Shown here: positions 53,058 to 62,929 of the stretch, piece after piece
Layout: the number at the start of each line of letters is the position of its first letter
Position numbering within the stretch: the first letter of the stretch is position 1
NCBI GenBank assembly: GCA_025350145.1
Contig: JANXYH010000003.1
Span: forward strand, 1 to 64,000
Direction: 5' to 3'
Origin: Burkholderiales bacterium
GTDB lineage: Bacteria > Pseudomonadota > Gammaproteobacteria > Burkholderiales > Burkholderiaceae_C
Length of the DNA: 64,000 nucleotides
Position numbers and translations under genes: made by a program
The notes under the pieces: model-generated
Told to the model about the DNA's origin: nothing
Database searches by the model: none
What the model saw: the letters and a program-made list of their open reading frames with translations, nothing else

Positions 53058-53699
53058 TCAAGGCGCCGCCGCCGCGTCCTGCATCTTGGCCAGCGCCAGG
53101 TGGACGATGGCCTGCAGGCTGCCGAACGACACCGGTTTGCTTTGCACATGCACCGACGCGGGCAAGGGGCCGCGGCGGCAAATCTCGTCGGGTTGCAGCG
53201 CGGTCACGACGACGATGGTCATCTGGCCATACCACTGGTCCACGCTGCGCAGCGACTCGATCATCCGAAAACCATCCATGCCCGGCAGGTTCAGGTCGGT
53301 CAACAGCAGGTCAGGGCAACACTCGCCGATCCGCAGCAGGGCCTCAAAGCCATTGGCGGCGGTGGTGATGTCAATCGGCAGCGACCAACTCTGGATCACC
53401 AGGCAGAGCAGGCGCATCTCGTCGGGGTCGTCCTCGACCACCAGCAGCTTCAACCGCGGCTTGCCGCCGGCGCCAGCCAAGGGTGGCAATTCGCCTGGCA
53501 AGGTCTGCAGCGCCGCGCTGCGCTCGGCCAACAACTGTTCCACCGCCAGGCGCGAAATGCGCCGGTGGCCACCGACGGTCTTCCAGGCAGGCAGTACGCC
53601 GTTTTCAACCCAGAGCTGCACGGTTCGCAGCGCCACGCCCAGGCGCTCTGCGGCGTCGCGGGTCGACAGCACATCCTCGTTTGCCGCACTCTTTCTCAT
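53058..53699 (-). CDS. Response regulator with N-terminal MerR/excisionase-type HTH
   Basis: A 213-residue protein with an unusual order: DNA-binding domain first, receiver second. Residues ~10-55 form a MerR/excisionase-like helix-turn-helix (STRDAAERLGVALRTVQLWVENG, with WKTVGGHRRIS after it). Residues ~82-205 form a receiver domain: acidic pocket VVEDDPDE, phosphorylatable Asp in LLTDLNLPGMDG, Thr in VVVTALQ and Lys in VQSKPVSF. Most regulators have the receiver at the N-terminus. No histidine kinase is adjacent, so its partner is unknown. Confidence 0.85.
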   Translation of the reverse strand: MRKSAANEDVLSTRDAAERLGVALRTVQLWVENGVLPAWKTVGGHRRISRLAVEQLLAERSAALQTLPGELPPLAGAGGKPRLKLLVVEDDPDEMRLLCLVIQSWSLPIDITTAANGFEALLRIGECCPDLLLTDLNLPGMDGFRMIESLRSVDQWYGQMTIVVVTALQPDEICRRGPLPASVHVQSKPVSFGSLQAIVHLALAKMQDAAAAP

Positions 53700-54151
53700 A
53701 ATTTGCCCAACCCCTGGCCCGGTCTTGTGGCAGTCCTGCCATGAGAGCCCGAATCATGCACGGCGGGCGACTCCGAGGACCACAGTATCTGGCGGTCATC
53801 CAAGCTCGGATCTCCGCATACCGCTCACTTTGCCTGCTATTTGGTCGGGCGCCAGCACAACGGCAACACGGTCGTGGCAAACCGCACAAAGTGCAAACCA
53901 TTTCAACAAGTTGTTGCGCTGTCGGCGTGGTGCCTGCGCGACGCCGGCAGCGCCTGAGGCGGCAGCGTGCGGCCTGTGGCGGGCAACGCATCGCCGCGCA
54001 CACAACCCGGCAAACCGACACATGCTACACCGGCCGGGGCGCTTGTCAGGGGCTGTCAAATGGGCGCACACTGGGCTTGGACGGGCGCTGCGCCACGAGG
54101 CGTTTTGTGTCCGTCCGACCTGTGACCACTCCCCCTCGAAAGGAGGTTCGG
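53700..54151. other. 452-nt intergenic region upstream of hpf
   Basis: Divergent region between the response regulator and hpf. Frames in it have no recognisable protein features. A perfect inverted repeat CAACAA-G-TTGTTG lies at 53904-53916. No convincing sigma-70 or sigma-54 promoter pair was found, although a promoter for hpf must lie here. Confidence 0.45.
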
Positions 54152-54499
54152 ATGAACCTGACGATCAGCGGACACCACCTGGAGGTCTCGCCCGCGCTGC
54201 GCGAATATGTGCGCACCAAGCTTGACCGCGTGACACGCCACTTTGACCAAGTGGTTGACATCAACGTGCTGCTGACGGTCGAGAAGCTCAAGGAGAAGGA
54301 ACGACGGCAAAAGGCTGAAGTCACTCTGCATGTCAAGGGCAAAGACATCTTCGTCGAGCAGTCGCACGAGGATCTGTATGCCGCCATCGACCAGTTGATG
54401 GACAAACTTGACCGGCAGGTGTGCCGATACAAGGATCGGGTGCAAGACCACCACCCCGCTGCCAAGCGGGGCGGTGGCGCGCCGACCGAGGCCAACTGA
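54152..54499 (+). CDS. hpf: Ribosome hibernation promoting factor (HPF/RaiA family)
   Basis: A 115-residue short-type HPF. The N-terminal beta-alpha-beta-beta-beta-alpha domain starts [20 protein letters not shown] and continues with [36 protein letters not shown]; a basic tail follows. It binds the 30S subunit in stationary phase. The Shine-Dalgarno AGGAGG (54141-54146) is one of the strongest in the window. It is followed by ptsN and hprK, a conserved gene order in betaproteobacteria. Confidence 0.94.
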   Translation: MNLTISGHHLEVSPALREYVRTKLDRVTRHFDQVVDINVLLTVEKLKEKERRQKAEVTLHVKGKDIFVEQSHEDLYAAIDQLMDKLDRQVCRYKDRVQDHHPAAKRGGGAPTEAN

Positions 54500-54525
54500 C
54501 CCCGGCCTGCTCCGCGTGTTCAAGA

Positions 54526-54549
54526 AACGGCCCTGCTGCGGGCCGTTTT
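54526..54549 (+). terminator. Intrinsic terminator after hpf
   Basis: AACGGCCC (54526-54533) pairs perfectly with GGGCCGTT (54540-54547) over a 6-nt loop and is followed by a short T run (54546-54549). The T run is short, so termination may be partial. It separates hpf from ptsN. Confidence 0.6.
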
Positions 54550-54629
54550 GCAAGCTTGAGTGGCAATCGATTGCAATTCGACCTTGGCGGCCACCGATTC
54601 GTCAACCTCGCGTCGCGAAGCCACGTTCC

Positions 54630-54635
54630 TATAAT
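54630..54635 (+). promoter_or_regulatory. Candidate -10 element (TATAAT) upstream of ptsN
   Basis: A perfect TATAAT consensus hexamer 74 nt before the ptsN start, in an AT-richer patch between the hpf terminator and ptsN. No good -35 sits 16-18 nt upstream, so it would be a -10-driven promoter or coincidence. Confidence 0.4.
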
Positions 54636-54709
54636 CCAATTCACTGTTTTGTCACGGTCCTGGCAGGCATTCGCCTCAATGCCCGGGAAGCCGTTCCGAA
54701 AGCCCTGTC

Positions 54710-55180
54710 ATGAACCGTCTCGCCGCTATCTTGCCCGCCAGCAATGTCTTGGTCGGGGTGGACGCGACCAGCAAGAAGCGCGCTTTCGAAGCCGCCGGCG
54801 TGCTGTTCGAGAACCAGCACCAGATCGCCCGCAGCACCGTGACAGACAACCTCTTCACCCGCGAACGCCTGGGCTCGACCGGCCTGGGCTATGGCGTGGC
54901 GATACCGCATGGCCGAATCAAGGGACTGAAGACACCGCTGGCGGCAGTGCTGCGGGTCAGCCAGGCGATTCCCTTCGATGCGCCGGACGATGAGTCGGTC
55001 AGCCTGCTGATTTTTTTGCTGATGCCCGAAGCGGCGACCCAGCGGCATCTTGAGATCCTCTCCGAAATCGCCGAGCTGCTGTCGGACCGTGATCTGCGCG
55101 AGCGCCTCAAGGCCACCGCCGATGCCCAGTCGCTGCACCAGTTGATCGCCGGCTGGGCGCCACTGAAGATCGTCGCGTGA
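54710..55180 (+). CDS. ptsN: Nitrogen PTS EIIA component
   Basis: A 156-residue EIIA(Ntr). The phospho-accepting His67 is in [13 protein letters not shown], and [26 protein letters not shown] is typical. It receives phosphate from the nitrogen PTS and regulates other proteins; it does not transport sugar. It lies 22 nt before hprK, and together they link PTS phosphorylation state to carbon and nitrogen control. Confidence 0.93.
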   Translation: MNRLAAILPASNVLVGVDATSKKRAFEAAGVLFENQHQIARSTVTDNLFTRERLGSTGLGYGVAIPHGRIKGLKTPLAAVLRVSQAIPFDAPDDESVSLLIFLLMPEAATQRHLEILSEIAELLSDRDLRERLKATADAQSLHQLIAGWAPLKIVA

Positions 55181-55202
55181 CACGCCCTGCCGCAGGACGG
55201 CG

Positions 55203-56189
55203 ATGAAACCCCGCTACATCAGCGCCGAGGCGCTTTTCGAGGCGCACCGCGAGGTGCTGCGGCTGGACTGGATCGCCGGTACCGGCCAGCCAGACCGGCA
55301 CTTTGACAAGGACGCGGTGCGCAAGGCGCAGTCGGCCGCCGACTTGGTCGGCTACCTCAACTACGTCCACCCCTACCGCGTGCAGATCGTCGGCCGGCGC
55401 GAGGTCGACTACCTTTCGACCAACTCGGCCGAGGATCAAGAGCGGCGGATTTCGCGCCTGGTCACGTTGGAGCCGCCGGCATTGGTCGTCGCCGATGCCG
55501 CGATCGCGCCGCCGCGGCTGGTGGCGATGTGCGACCGGGCAGAGATCCCGCTGTTCGTCACGACGGAGTCGGCCGGCCACGTGATCGACACCCTGCGCGG
55601 CTACCTCGGCCAGTTGTTTGCCGAGCGCATCTCGTCGCATGGCGTGCTGATGGACATCCTCGGCCTGGGCGTGCTGCTGACCGGTGAATCCGGCCTGGGC
55701 AAGAGCGAGTTGGGGTTGGAACTGGTGTCGCGCGGCCACGGACTGGTCGCCGACGATGCGGTTGACCTCTACAAGGTCTCGCAGACGGCGCTCGAGGGCC
55801 GTTGCCCCGAGCTGCTGCGCAACCTGCTGGAAGTGCGCGGCATCGGTCTGCTCGACATCAAGGCGATCTTTGGCGAGACCGCAGTGCGGCGCAAGATGCG
55901 TCTGAAGATGATCGTCCACCTGGTCCGCAAGGAGACCATGGAGCGCGATTTCGAGCGCATCCCGCACGAACCGCTGTACAACGAAATCATGGGCATCAAG
56001 GTGCGCAAGGTGGTGATCCAGGTTGATGCCGGACGCAACCTGGCGGTGCTGGTCGAAGCAGCGGTTCGCAATACGATCTTGCAACTGCGCGGCATCGACA
56101 CCCTGCAGGATTTCGTGGCCCGGCAGCAGCACGCGATGCAGATCAAAGAGTCACGCGAGGCGCCGGACTTCCAGGACGAGGACGACTAG
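55203..56189 (+). CDS. hprK: HPr kinase/phosphorylase
   Basis: A 328-residue bifunctional enzyme that phosphorylates or dephosphorylates Ser in HPr. The C-terminal catalytic domain has Walker [15 protein letters not shown] (about residues 160-173) and the family signature [21 protein letters not shown]. An AGGA motif precedes the ATG. It completes hpf-ptsN-hprK and converges on the lipoprotein gene across 36 nt. Confidence 0.95.
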   Translation: MKPRYISAEALFEAHREVLRLDWIAGTGQPDRHFDKDAVRKAQSAADLVGYLNYVHPYRVQIVGRREVDYLSTNSAEDQERRISRLVTLEPPALVVADAAIAPPRLVAMCDRAEIPLFVTTESAGHVIDTLRGYLGQLFAERISSHGVLMDILGLGVLLTGESGLGKSELGLELVSRGHGLVADDAVDLYKVSQTALEGRCPELLRNLLEVRGIGLLDIKAIFGETAVRRKMRLKMIVHLVRKETMERDFERIPHEPLYNEIMGIKVRKVVIQVDAGRNLAVLVEAAVRNTILQLRGIDTLQDFVARQQHAMQIKESREAPDFQDEDD

Positions 56190-56225
56190 GGGCCAGGGCC
56201 AGGCCTGGGCCGGGTGGCGCTAGGC

Positions 56226-56741
56226 TCAGTCGCAGCCACGCCCTGCGTTCAGGCCCTTGAGAAAGGCGCGACGGGCAATGCCGGCCTGGAGCGCCGCGCT
56301 GGCCTGCTGCGACTGGCGATCCGCGCCGCTGAGTTTGCGGATCCAGCCACGGAACGGGATGACGCCCTCGGCAGTGCGCTGCAAGGCGTCGATCGCCAGA
56401 TTCTGTGCCGCGCTGCCGCCACGCTCGACCAGGCCTGGCTCGGCGCTCTGCGGCGCGTCCAGGTCGGGGCCCAGCGCCTCGTCCAATGCCAGCAGCTCCT
56501 GCTTGACCGAGGCGCAATTCAGGTTGTCCGGCAGACGATAGGGCGCGGCCCGGGCGGCCAGCAGGATCTCCGGAATCGCCGGCACCACCAGGTTCAGGTC
56601 AGACAGCGGCGTGGTCGCGACGCTGGCCACCCTGGCCGGGCTGGTCGTGGCGCAGGCCGCCAGCGCCAGACCTGCCGCAAGACAAGCGCCGGCCATGGCC
56701 GATCTGCGGATCAGGCCCGAGGTGTCGAAGCAGCGGGGCAT
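56226..56741 (-). CDS. Hypothetical lipoprotein
   Basis: A 171-residue protein with a lipoprotein signal: basic start (MPRCFDTSGLIRRS), hydrophobic core and lipobox LAAC at about residue 30. The rest is mostly helical-looking with Ala and Leu (KQELLALDEALG, QASAALQAGIARRAFLKG). Function is unknown. It lies alone between convergent hprK and the next leftward gene. Confidence 0.7.
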   Translation of the reverse strand: MPRCFDTSGLIRRSAMAGACLAAGLALAACATTSPARVASVATTPLSDLNLVVPAIPEILLAARAAPYRLPDNLNCASVKQELLALDEALGPDLDAPQSAEPGLVERGGSAAQNLAIDALQRTAEGVIPFRGWIRKLSGADRQSQQASAALQAGIARRAFLKGLNAGRGCD

Positions 56742-56787
56742 GGCCGATTGTCCTCAGGCTTGGCTGGACGCCGTTGCCAGACCGGCC

Positions 56788-57096
56788 TCAGCCACCGGCC
56801 GCCGGCCAGCCCAGCAACTCGGCCAGCCGCGTCACCACCCAGCGCGCCTCGGCGGCGCTGAAGCCAGAGTCCGCGGCGCGCAGCCCGCGCTCGGTGCGCG
56901 ACAGCACCGAGGCCTGGTCCACGCCCAGGTCATGGTGCAGCGCCTGGCCGGTCTCGATCAACATTTGTGCCAGGTCCTCGCACAACTCGTAGCGTTGGCG
57001 GTATTCGGCCAGCGGCAGGCTGAGGCGGCGGCGGGCGTCCAGGTACAGCGCCTGGAACGACGGCGGGATGGGAATCTGGTAGTCGTCGCCGCTCAA
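56788..57096 (-). CDS. Small conserved protein coupled to XdhC
   Basis: A 102-residue soluble protein without a recognised domain, starting with TTG that overlaps the xdhC-like stop as TTGA. The segment YRQRYELCEDLAQMLIETGQ and the C-terminal WVVTRLAELLGW recall small proteins found in related Burkholderiales, whose function I do not know. The translational coupling suggests a link with molybdoenzyme maturation. Confidence 0.65.
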   Translation of the reverse strand: MSGDDYQIPIPPSFQALYLDARRRLSLPLAEYRQRYELCEDLAQMLIETGQALHHDLGVDQASVLSRTERGLRAADSGFSAAEARWVVTRLAELLGWPAAGG

Positions 57097-58097
57097 GTCA
57101 CGCAGCCGGCCTCGACCGGCGCCTGCGCCTTGACCGGCACCGGCTCGGGCACCCGGTAGCCGTAGCGGACCGCCGTCAACTCGGCGAGGATGCTGACGGC
57201 GATCTCCGGCGGCGTGCGCGCGCCGTTCTTCAACCCGACCGGGCCATGCAGCCGCGCCAGTTGCTCGGCCGTCAGCCCGAAATGCTCGCTCAGCCGCTCC
57301 TTGCGCTTGCTCTGGTTGACGCGCGAGCCAATCGCGCCGATATAGAAGGCCGGGCTGTTCAGCGCCTCCATCAGCGCCAGGTCGTCGAGCTTGGGGTCGT
57401 GGGTCAGGGCGATCACGGCGGTGTGGCCGTCGGGCTTGAGCTCGACCACGGTGTCATCGGGCATGCCGCGCAGAAGCGTCGCGCCGGGCACTTCGAAGCC
57501 GGTGGCGTATTCCTCCCGCGGATCGCAGACCAGCACCTGGTAGCCCAGCGCCAGCGCCATCTGCGCCAGGTATTGGGTCATCTGCCCGGCACCGATCAGC
57601 AGCAGCCGCCAATGCGGGCCGTGGTGGGTGGTCAAGGTGGTCTCGGTCAGCGCCAGTTCGTCGGCATCGCCGCTGTCCTGCAGCTCGACCTGGCCGGTGG
57701 CGATGTCCAGCACCCGTCGCACCCGCTGGCCGGCCTGCAGGCGCTGCAACAAGTCCTGCAACCGGGTCTGTGGCAGCACCGGCTCCAGCACCAGCTCGAT
57801 CAGGCCGCCGCAGGGCAGGCCGAAGCGGTGCGCGGCGTCGGCGTCGATGCCATAGCGCACCACCTGCGGCTTGCCCGAGGCGAGCACGCCCTCGCGCGCC
57901 TTGTCGATCTGGTCGTCCTCGATGCAGCCGCCGGAGACGCTGCCGGCGACCAAACCGTCGTCGCGCACCGCCACCGCCGAGCCGGGCGGGCGAGGTGCCG
58001 ATCCCCAGGTGCGGGTGATGGTGCCCAGCACCACGCGGTGGCCGGCTTCCAGCCATTGGCTGATCTGGCGCAGCACGTTCAGGTCAATGTTGTCCAT
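57093..58097 (-). CDS. XdhC/CoxF-family molybdoenzyme maturation protein
   Basis: A 334-residue XdhC-type chaperone that handles and inserts the sulfurated molybdenum cofactor into xanthine dehydrogenase-family enzymes. The N-terminal XdhC domain shows GTITRTWGSAPRPPGSAVAV and GSVSGGCIEDD; the C-terminal Rossmann-like domain shows LLLIGAGQMTQYLAQMA and YIGAIGSRVNQSKRKERL. It is divergent from coxS-L-M, 190 nt away, and its likely client is that enzyme. Confidence 0.9.
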   Translation of the reverse strand: MDNIDLNVLRQISQWLEAGHRVVLGTITRTWGSAPRPPGSAVAVRDDGLVAGSVSGGCIEDDQIDKAREGVLASGKPQVVRYGIDADAAHRFGLPCGGLIELVLEPVLPQTRLQDLLQRLQAGQRVRRVLDIATGQVELQDSGDADELALTETTLTTHHGPHWRLLLIGAGQMTQYLAQMALALGYQVLVCDPREEYATGFEVPGATLLRGMPDDTVVELKPDGHTAVIALTHDPKLDDLALMEALNSPAFYIGAIGSRVNQSKRKERLSEHFGLTAEQLARLHGPVGLKNGARTPPEIAVSILAELTAVRYGYRVPEPVPVKAQAPVEAGCVT

Positions 58098-58287
58098 GGC
58101 GGCAATTGTCGGGCCTGCGTCCCGTGCCGCAAGGGCCAGTGCCTCCTGGCAAAACCGGCACCTGGGGGCGGCGCGCACTATCGTGCATCAGGGTTTTCGT
58201 GCGGGTGCGCTGGGGCTTGGCAAAACCTAGCATCCACGCTCCGCCGTGTTCCGTCGTCCGCCAAGCCACCTCAAGGAGATACCTCGC

Positions 58288-58761
58288 ATGGGCCTGCCGA
58301 TCACCCTCACCGTCAACGGGGACAGCGTCACCCGCGACGCCTCGCCCAACACCCTGTTGGTGGAGTTCATCCGCGAGACATTGCGCCTTACCGGCACACA
58401 TGTGGGCTGCGACACCGCCCAGTGCGGCGCCTGCACCGTGCACCTCGACGGTCGCGCCGTCAAGAGCTGCAACATGCTGGCCGTGCAAGCTCAAGGCAAG
58501 GCCGTGACCACGATCGAGGGCCTGGCCAATGCCGACGGCAGCCTGCACCCGATGCAAGCTGCGTTCCGCAGTTGCCACGGCCTGCAGTGCGGCTTCTGCA
58601 CCCCGGGGATGGTGATGAGCGCGGTTGATCTGGTGCAACGCCATGGCTGCCACAACGAGGCGCAGGTGCGCGAGGCGCTGGAAGGCAACATCTGCCGCTG
58701 CACCGGTTACCACAACATCGTCAAGGCGGTGCAGCAAGGTGCTGCCGCCATGACCGCTTGA
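58288..58761 (+). CDS. Molybdenum hydroxylase small subunit, 2Fe-2S (CoxS-like)
   Basis: A 157-residue iron-sulfur subunit. The plant-type 2Fe-2S cluster ligands are in [16 protein letters not shown] and the second cluster in [13 protein letters not shown] with [17 protein letters not shown] lies 9 nt before the ATG. It passes electrons from the molybdenum site to the FAD subunit and starts the rightward operon S-L-M. Confidence 0.94.
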   Translation: MGLPITLTVNGDSVTRDASPNTLLVEFIRETLRLTGTHVGCDTAQCGACTVHLDGRAVKSCNMLAVQAQGKAVTTIEGLANADGSLHPMQAAFRSCHGLQCGFCTPGMVMSAVDLVQRHGCHNEAQVREALEGNICRCTGYHNIVKAVQQGAAAMTA

Positions 58762-58777
58762 GCAGGAGACGCATTTC

Positions 58778-61129
58778 ATGAACGCACGCCAAGGTTTCAT
58801 CGGCAACTCGGTCGAGCGGCGCGAGGACGCGCGCTTCCTGACCGGTCGCGGCCAGTACACCGACGACATCAGCCAGCATGGCCAGACCTATGCCTACTTC
58901 CTGCGCAGCCCCTATGCCCACGCCACCATCGCGCGGCTGGACAGCGCCGCTGCGGCCAAGGCGCCGGGGGTGCTGGGCATCTTCACGGGTGAGCATTTCA
59001 AGGCCGTCGGCGGCCTGCCCTGCGGCTGGCTGATCAACAGCCTGGACGGCTCGCCGATGAAGGAGCCCAAGCACCCGGTGCTGGCCGACGGCAAGGTGCG
59101 CTATGTCGGCGACCGGGTGGCGATGGTCGTGGCCGAGACGCTGGAGCAGGCCAAGGCCGCTGCGACCCTGATCGAAGTCGATTACGCCGAGTTGCCGGCG
59201 GTGGTCGACACCGCGAAGGCGGCCGGTGCGGCTACGGCGGTGCATGTCGAGGCGCCCGACAACCGCTGCTACACCTGGGGCATAGGCGACAAGGACGGCA
59301 CCGATGCGGCACTCAAGTCCGCCGCCCATGTCACCACCCTGAGCTTTCGCAACAACCGGCTGATCCCGAACGCGATGGAGCCGCGCTGCGCCAACGCCAG
59401 CTACGACGTCAACGCCGACAGCTACACGCTCTACGTCAGCAACCAAAACCCGCACGTCGAGCGGCTGCTGATGTGCGCCTTCGTGCTCGGCAGTCCCGAG
59501 CACAAGCTGCGGGTGGTGGCGCCCGATGTCGGTGGCGGCTTCGGCTCCAAGATCTACCTGTATGGCGAAGAGACCGCGATGGTTTTCGCCACCAAGTTCA
59601 TCAAGCGCCCGATCAAATGGACCTGTGAGCGCAGCGAGGCCTTTCTCTCCGATGCCCATGGCCGCGACCATGTCAGCACCGCCCAACTGGCGCTGGACAA
59701 GGACGGCAAGTTCCTGGCACTGCGCGCCGACACCACCGCCAACATGGGGGCCTACCTCTCGACCTTCGCCTCCAGCATTCCGACCATCCTGCACGCCACC
59801 TTGCTGGCCGGCCAATACACCACGCCGAAGATTTATTGCGAGGTGACGGCGGTGTTCACCAACACCGCGCCGGTCGATGCCTACCGCGGCGCCGGCCGGC
59901 CCGAGGCCACCTACCTGCTGGAGCGCATCGTCGAGACCGCTGCGAACGAGATGGGCATAGACCCGGCCGAGATCCGCCGCCGCAACTTCATCACCAGCTT
60001 CCCCTACGCCAGTCCGGTCGGCCTGACCTACGACACCGGCGACTACAACGCGACGCTGACCCGGGCGATCGAATTGGCCGACGTGGCCGGCTTTGCCGCG
60101 CGCAGGGCCGCCTCCCTAGCCAAGGGCCTCAAGCGCGGCCTGGGCTATTCGGCCTACATCGAGGCCTGCGGCATCGCCCCGTCTTCGGTGGCCGGCGCCC
60201 TGGGCGCCCGCGCAGGGCTGTTCGAGGCCGGCGAAGTGCGCGTCCACCCGACCGGCAAGGTGACGGTGTTCACCGGCAGCCACAGCCATGGCCAGGGCCA
60301 CGAGACCACCTTCGCCCAGGTCGTGGCCGACAAGCTCGGCATCCCGATGGATGACGTGGTGATCGAGCATGGCGACACCGGCAAGATCCTGTTCGGCATG
60401 GGCACCTACGGCAGCCGCTCGCTGGCCGTCGGCGGCACGGCCATCGTCAAGGCGCTGGACAAGGTCATCGCCAAGGGCCGCAAGATCGCCGCCCACCTGA
60501 TGGAAGCGGCCGACTCGGACGTGGTCTTCGAAGGCGGCCAGTTCAAGGTCGCCGGCACCGACAAGGCGGTGCCCTTCGCCCAGGTCAGCCTGACGGCTTA
60601 TGTGCCGCACAACTTCCCGCACGACAAGCTCGAACCGGGCCTGAACGAGAACGCCTTCTACGACCCGAGCAACTTCACCTACCCGGCGGGCACCTACATC
60701 TGCGAGGTCGAGATCGACCCGGCCACCGGCGCCACCCGCGTCGACCGCATGACCGCCTGCGACGACTTCGGCAACATCATCAACCCGATGATCGTCGAGG
60801 GTCAGGTCCACGGCGGCCTGGCACAGGGCATAGGCCAGGCGCTGCTCGAACACGGCGTCTACGACAACGAGACCGGGCAGTTGCTCAGCGGCAGCTACAT
60901 GGACTACGCCATGCCGCGTGCCGACGACCTGCCCAGCTTCACCGTCGAGATCGCCAAGGGCACGCCCTGCACCCACAACCCGCTCGGGGTCAAGGGCTGC
61001 GGCGAGGCCGGCGCGATCGGCTCGCCCCCGGCGGTGATCAACGCGATCTGCAACGCCCTGGGCGTCAAGGACGTGCCCATGCCCGCCTCCCCCTACACTG
61101 TTTGGCAAGCCGCGCAAGCCGCCCGCTGA
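58778..61129 (+). CDS. Molybdenum hydroxylase large subunit (CoxL-like, form II type)
   Basis: The 783-residue molybdopterin-binding catalytic subunit. The active-site loop reads AYRGAGR (about residue 367) rather than the AYxCSFR loop of true aerobic CO dehydrogenase, so it belongs to the form II or xanthine dehydrogenase-like group. The catalytic Glu is in [16 protein letters not shown] near the C-terminus, and cofactor-binding GGGFGSK is at about residue 250. A strong AGGAGA precedes the start. The substrate is unknown: a purine, aromatic N-heterocycle or aldehyde is more likely than CO. Confidence 0.92.
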   Translation: MNARQGFIGNSVERREDARFLTGRGQYTDDISQHGQTYAYFLRSPYAHATIARLDSAAAAKAPGVLGIFTGEHFKAVGGLPCGWLINSLDGSPMKEPKHPVLADGKVRYVGDRVAMVVAETLEQAKAAATLIEVDYAELPAVVDTAKAAGAATAVHVEAPDNRCYTWGIGDKDGTDAALKSAAHVTTLSFRNNRLIPNAMEPRCANASYDVNADSYTLYVSNQNPHVERLLMCAFVLGSPEHKLRVVAPDVGGGFGSKIYLYGEETAMVFATKFIKRPIKWTCERSEAFLSDAHGRDHVSTAQLALDKDGKFLALRADTTANMGAYLSTFASSIPTILHATLLAGQYTTPKIYCEVTAVFTNTAPVDAYRGAGRPEATYLLERIVETAANEMGIDPAEIRRRNFITSFPYASPVGLTYDTGDYNATLTRAIELADVAGFAARRAASLAKGLKRGLGYSAYIEACGIAPSSVAGALGARAGLFEAGEVRVHPTGKVTVFTGSHSHGQGHETTFAQVVADKLGIPMDDVVIEHGDTGKILFGMGTYGSRSLAVGGTAIVKALDKVIAKGRKIAAHLMEAADSDVVFEGGQFKVAGTDKAVPFAQVSLTAYVPHNFPHDKLEPGLNENAFYDPSNFTYPAGTYICEVEIDPATGATRVDRMTACDDFGNIINPMIVEGQVHGGLAQGIGQALLEHGVYDNETGQLLSGSYMDYAMPRADDLPSFTVEIAKGTPCTHNPLGVKGCGEAGAIGSPPAVINAICNALGVKDVPMPASPYTVWQAAQAAR

Positions 61130-61152
61130 ACCCGCCAGGAGCCACTTTCAAC

Positions 61153-61935
61153 ATGCAAGCATTTGCCTACTCGAACCCTGCGGCCGTCGCTGACGCCGCC
61201 CGCGCCGCCGCCGTGCCAGGCGCCAAGCTGCTGGCCGGTGGCCAGTCACTGCTGGCGGCGATGAAGCTGGGGCTGGCCGCACCCGAGGCCCTGATCGACC
61301 TCGCTGCGGTGGCCGAGCTCAACGGCATCAGCGTGGCCGGCGGGGTCGTGAAGATCGGCGCGATGACCACGCATGCCGACGTCGCCGCCAGCGCTGAGGT
61401 GGCTGCGGCGATTCCGGCCCTGGCCGACATGGCCGGCAAGATCGGCGACCGTCAGGTGCGCAACCGCGGCACGATAGGCGGCAGCCTGGCCAACAACGAC
61501 CCCGCTGCCTGCTACCCGGCAGCGGTGCTGGGCCTGGGGGCGACGGTGCACACCGACCGCCGCAACATCGCTGCCGACGACTTCTTCACCGGCCTGTACG
61601 AGACCGCGCTGGCCGAGGGCGAGGTCATCACCGCCGTCAGCTTCCCGATCCCGGAGAAGGCCGGCTGGCAGAAGTTCAAGCAGCCGGCGTCGCGCTTCTC
61701 GCTGGTCGGGGTGTTCGTCAGCAAGGGCAGCCAGGGGGTTCGGGTGGCGGTGACCGGCGCCGGCGCCTGCGTGTTCCGCGCCAGCGGCCTGGAGGCCAAG
61801 CTGGCCGGCAACTGGTCGGCCGGCGCCTTGGCTGGCGCGACCGTCAGCGCCGATGGGCTGAACACCGATCTGCACGGCTCGGCGGCCTACCGCGCGGCCC
61901 TGATCCCGGTGCTGGCAGGGCGCGCGGTAAGCTGA
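61153..61935 (+). CDS. Molybdenum hydroxylase FAD subunit (CoxM-like)
   Basis: A 260-residue FAD-binding subunit. Family motifs are KLLAGGQSLLAAMKLGL (nucleotide loop) and the RNRGTIGGSLANNDPAACYPA segment. The gene starts 23 nt after the large-subunit stop with AGGAG ahead of it, so S, L and M make a contiguous three-subunit enzyme. An intrinsic terminator follows before the next genes. Confidence 0.93.
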   Translation: MQAFAYSNPAAVADAARAAAVPGAKLLAGGQSLLAAMKLGLAAPEALIDLAAVAELNGISVAGGVVKIGAMTTHADVAASAEVAAAIPALADMAGKIGDRQVRNRGTIGGSLANNDPAACYPAAVLGLGATVHTDRRNIAADDFFTGLYETALAEGEVITAVSFPIPEKAGWQKFKQPASRFSLVGVFVSKGSQGVRVAVTGAGACVFRASGLEAKLAGNWSAGALAGATVSADGLNTDLHGSAAYRAALIPVLAGRAVS

Positions 61936-61956
61936 AGTTAGCACTTGCCCACCGCC

Positions 61957-61981
61957 AACGCCGCACACGCTGCGGCGTTTT
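61957..61981 (+). terminator. Intrinsic terminator inside the cox-like locus
   Basis: AACGCCGC (61957-61964) pairs with GCGGCGTT (61972-61979) over a 7-nt loop and runs into TTTT (61978-61981). It sits between the FAD subunit and the MoxR ATPase gene, so downstream assembly genes may be transcribed less than the enzyme. Confidence 0.65.
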
Positions 61982-62000
61982 CAATTTCTGGAGCCCCGTC

Positions 62001-62915
62001 TTGAGTACCGACCTGCCCGTCAGCATCGACGACATGCTTGCCCGGCTCGGCGCATTCGACTACCTGGCCGACCGGCCGCTGGCCACCGTCGTCTACCTGG
62101 CGTTGAAGCTGCAACGACCGCTGTTCCTCGAAGGCGAGCCCGGCACCGGCAAGACCGAGATCGCCCGCACCCTGGCGGCCGCCCTGGGCCGGCCGCTGAT
62201 CCGCTTGCAGTGCTACGAGGGGCTGGACCTGGCCGGCGCGGCCTACGAATGGAACTACGGCCGGCAGATGATGGAGATCCGCCTGGCCGAGGGCGGTGCC
62301 GCGCAGCGTGAGGCGCTGGCCGAGAGCCTGTTCAGCGAGCGCTTCCTGATCAAGCGCGCCCTGCTGCAGGCCATAGACCCGGCGCAGCCCGTGCCGCCGG
62401 TGCTGCTGATCGACGAACTCGACCGTGCCGACGAGCCCTTCGAGGCCTTTTTGCTCGAAGTGCTGGCCGACTACCAGATCACCGTGCCCGAGTTCGGCAC
62501 CGTCAAGGCGGTGAGCCCGCCGATCGTGGTGCTGACCAGCAACCGCACCCGCGAGATCCACGATGCGGTCAAGCGCCGCTGCCTCTACCACTGGGTTGAT
62601 TTTCCCGACGCCCAGCGCGAGCTGGCGATCCTGCAACGCCGCGTGCCCGGCGCCGGGCCAGAGCTGGCGCGGCAGATCGTCGCCTTCGTCCAGCGCCTTC
62701 GCAGCATCGAGTTGTACAAGCTGCCGGGCATCGCCGAGACCATCGAATGGGGCCGCGCGCTGCTCGAACTCGACGCCCTGGTGCTCGACCCGGCGGTGAT
62801 CCAGAGCACCCTGGGGGTGCTGCTGAAGTACCAGGACGACATCGCCCGGATGCAGGGCGGCGAGGCCGCACGGCTGCTGCAAGAGGCGCAGACCCTGGCC
62901 CGCGGCATGGCCTGA
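62001..62915 (+). CDS. MoxR-family AAA+ ATPase (CoxD-like)
   Basis: A 304-residue AAA+ chaperone of the MoxR/CoxD type. Walker A is FLEGEPGTGKTEIA, Walker B PVLLIDELDRADEPFEAFLLE, sensor segment VVLTSNRTREIHDAVKRRC. TTG start at 62001 has GGAG 7 nt upstream. With the VWA protein that follows, it is expected to help mature the molybdenum active site, as CoxD does with CoxE. Confidence 0.9.
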   Translation: MSTDLPVSIDDMLARLGAFDYLADRPLATVVYLALKLQRPLFLEGEPGTGKTEIARTLAAALGRPLIRLQCYEGLDLAGAAYEWNYGRQMMEIRLAEGGAAQREALAESLFSERFLIKRALLQAIDPAQPVPPVLLIDELDRADEPFEAFLLEVLADYQITVPEFGTVKAVSPPIVVLTSNRTREIHDAVKRRCLYHWVDFPDAQRELAILQRRVPGAGPELARQIVAFVQRLRSIELYKLPGIAETIEWGRALLELDALVLDPAVIQSTLGVLLKYQDDIARMQGGEAARLLQEAQTLARGMA

Positions 62916-62929
62916 ACCGGCGTCACGCC

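Noticed and set aside
53605-54071. Cys-rich minus-strand frames including a CxxCH motif
   Set aside because: They overlap the response regulator and intergenic DNA, have no signal peptide or ribosome-binding site, and look random in composition.
58778-61129. Aerobic CO dehydrogenase
   Set aside because: The active-site loop lacks the Cys-containing AYxCSFR motif, so CO oxidation should not be inferred.
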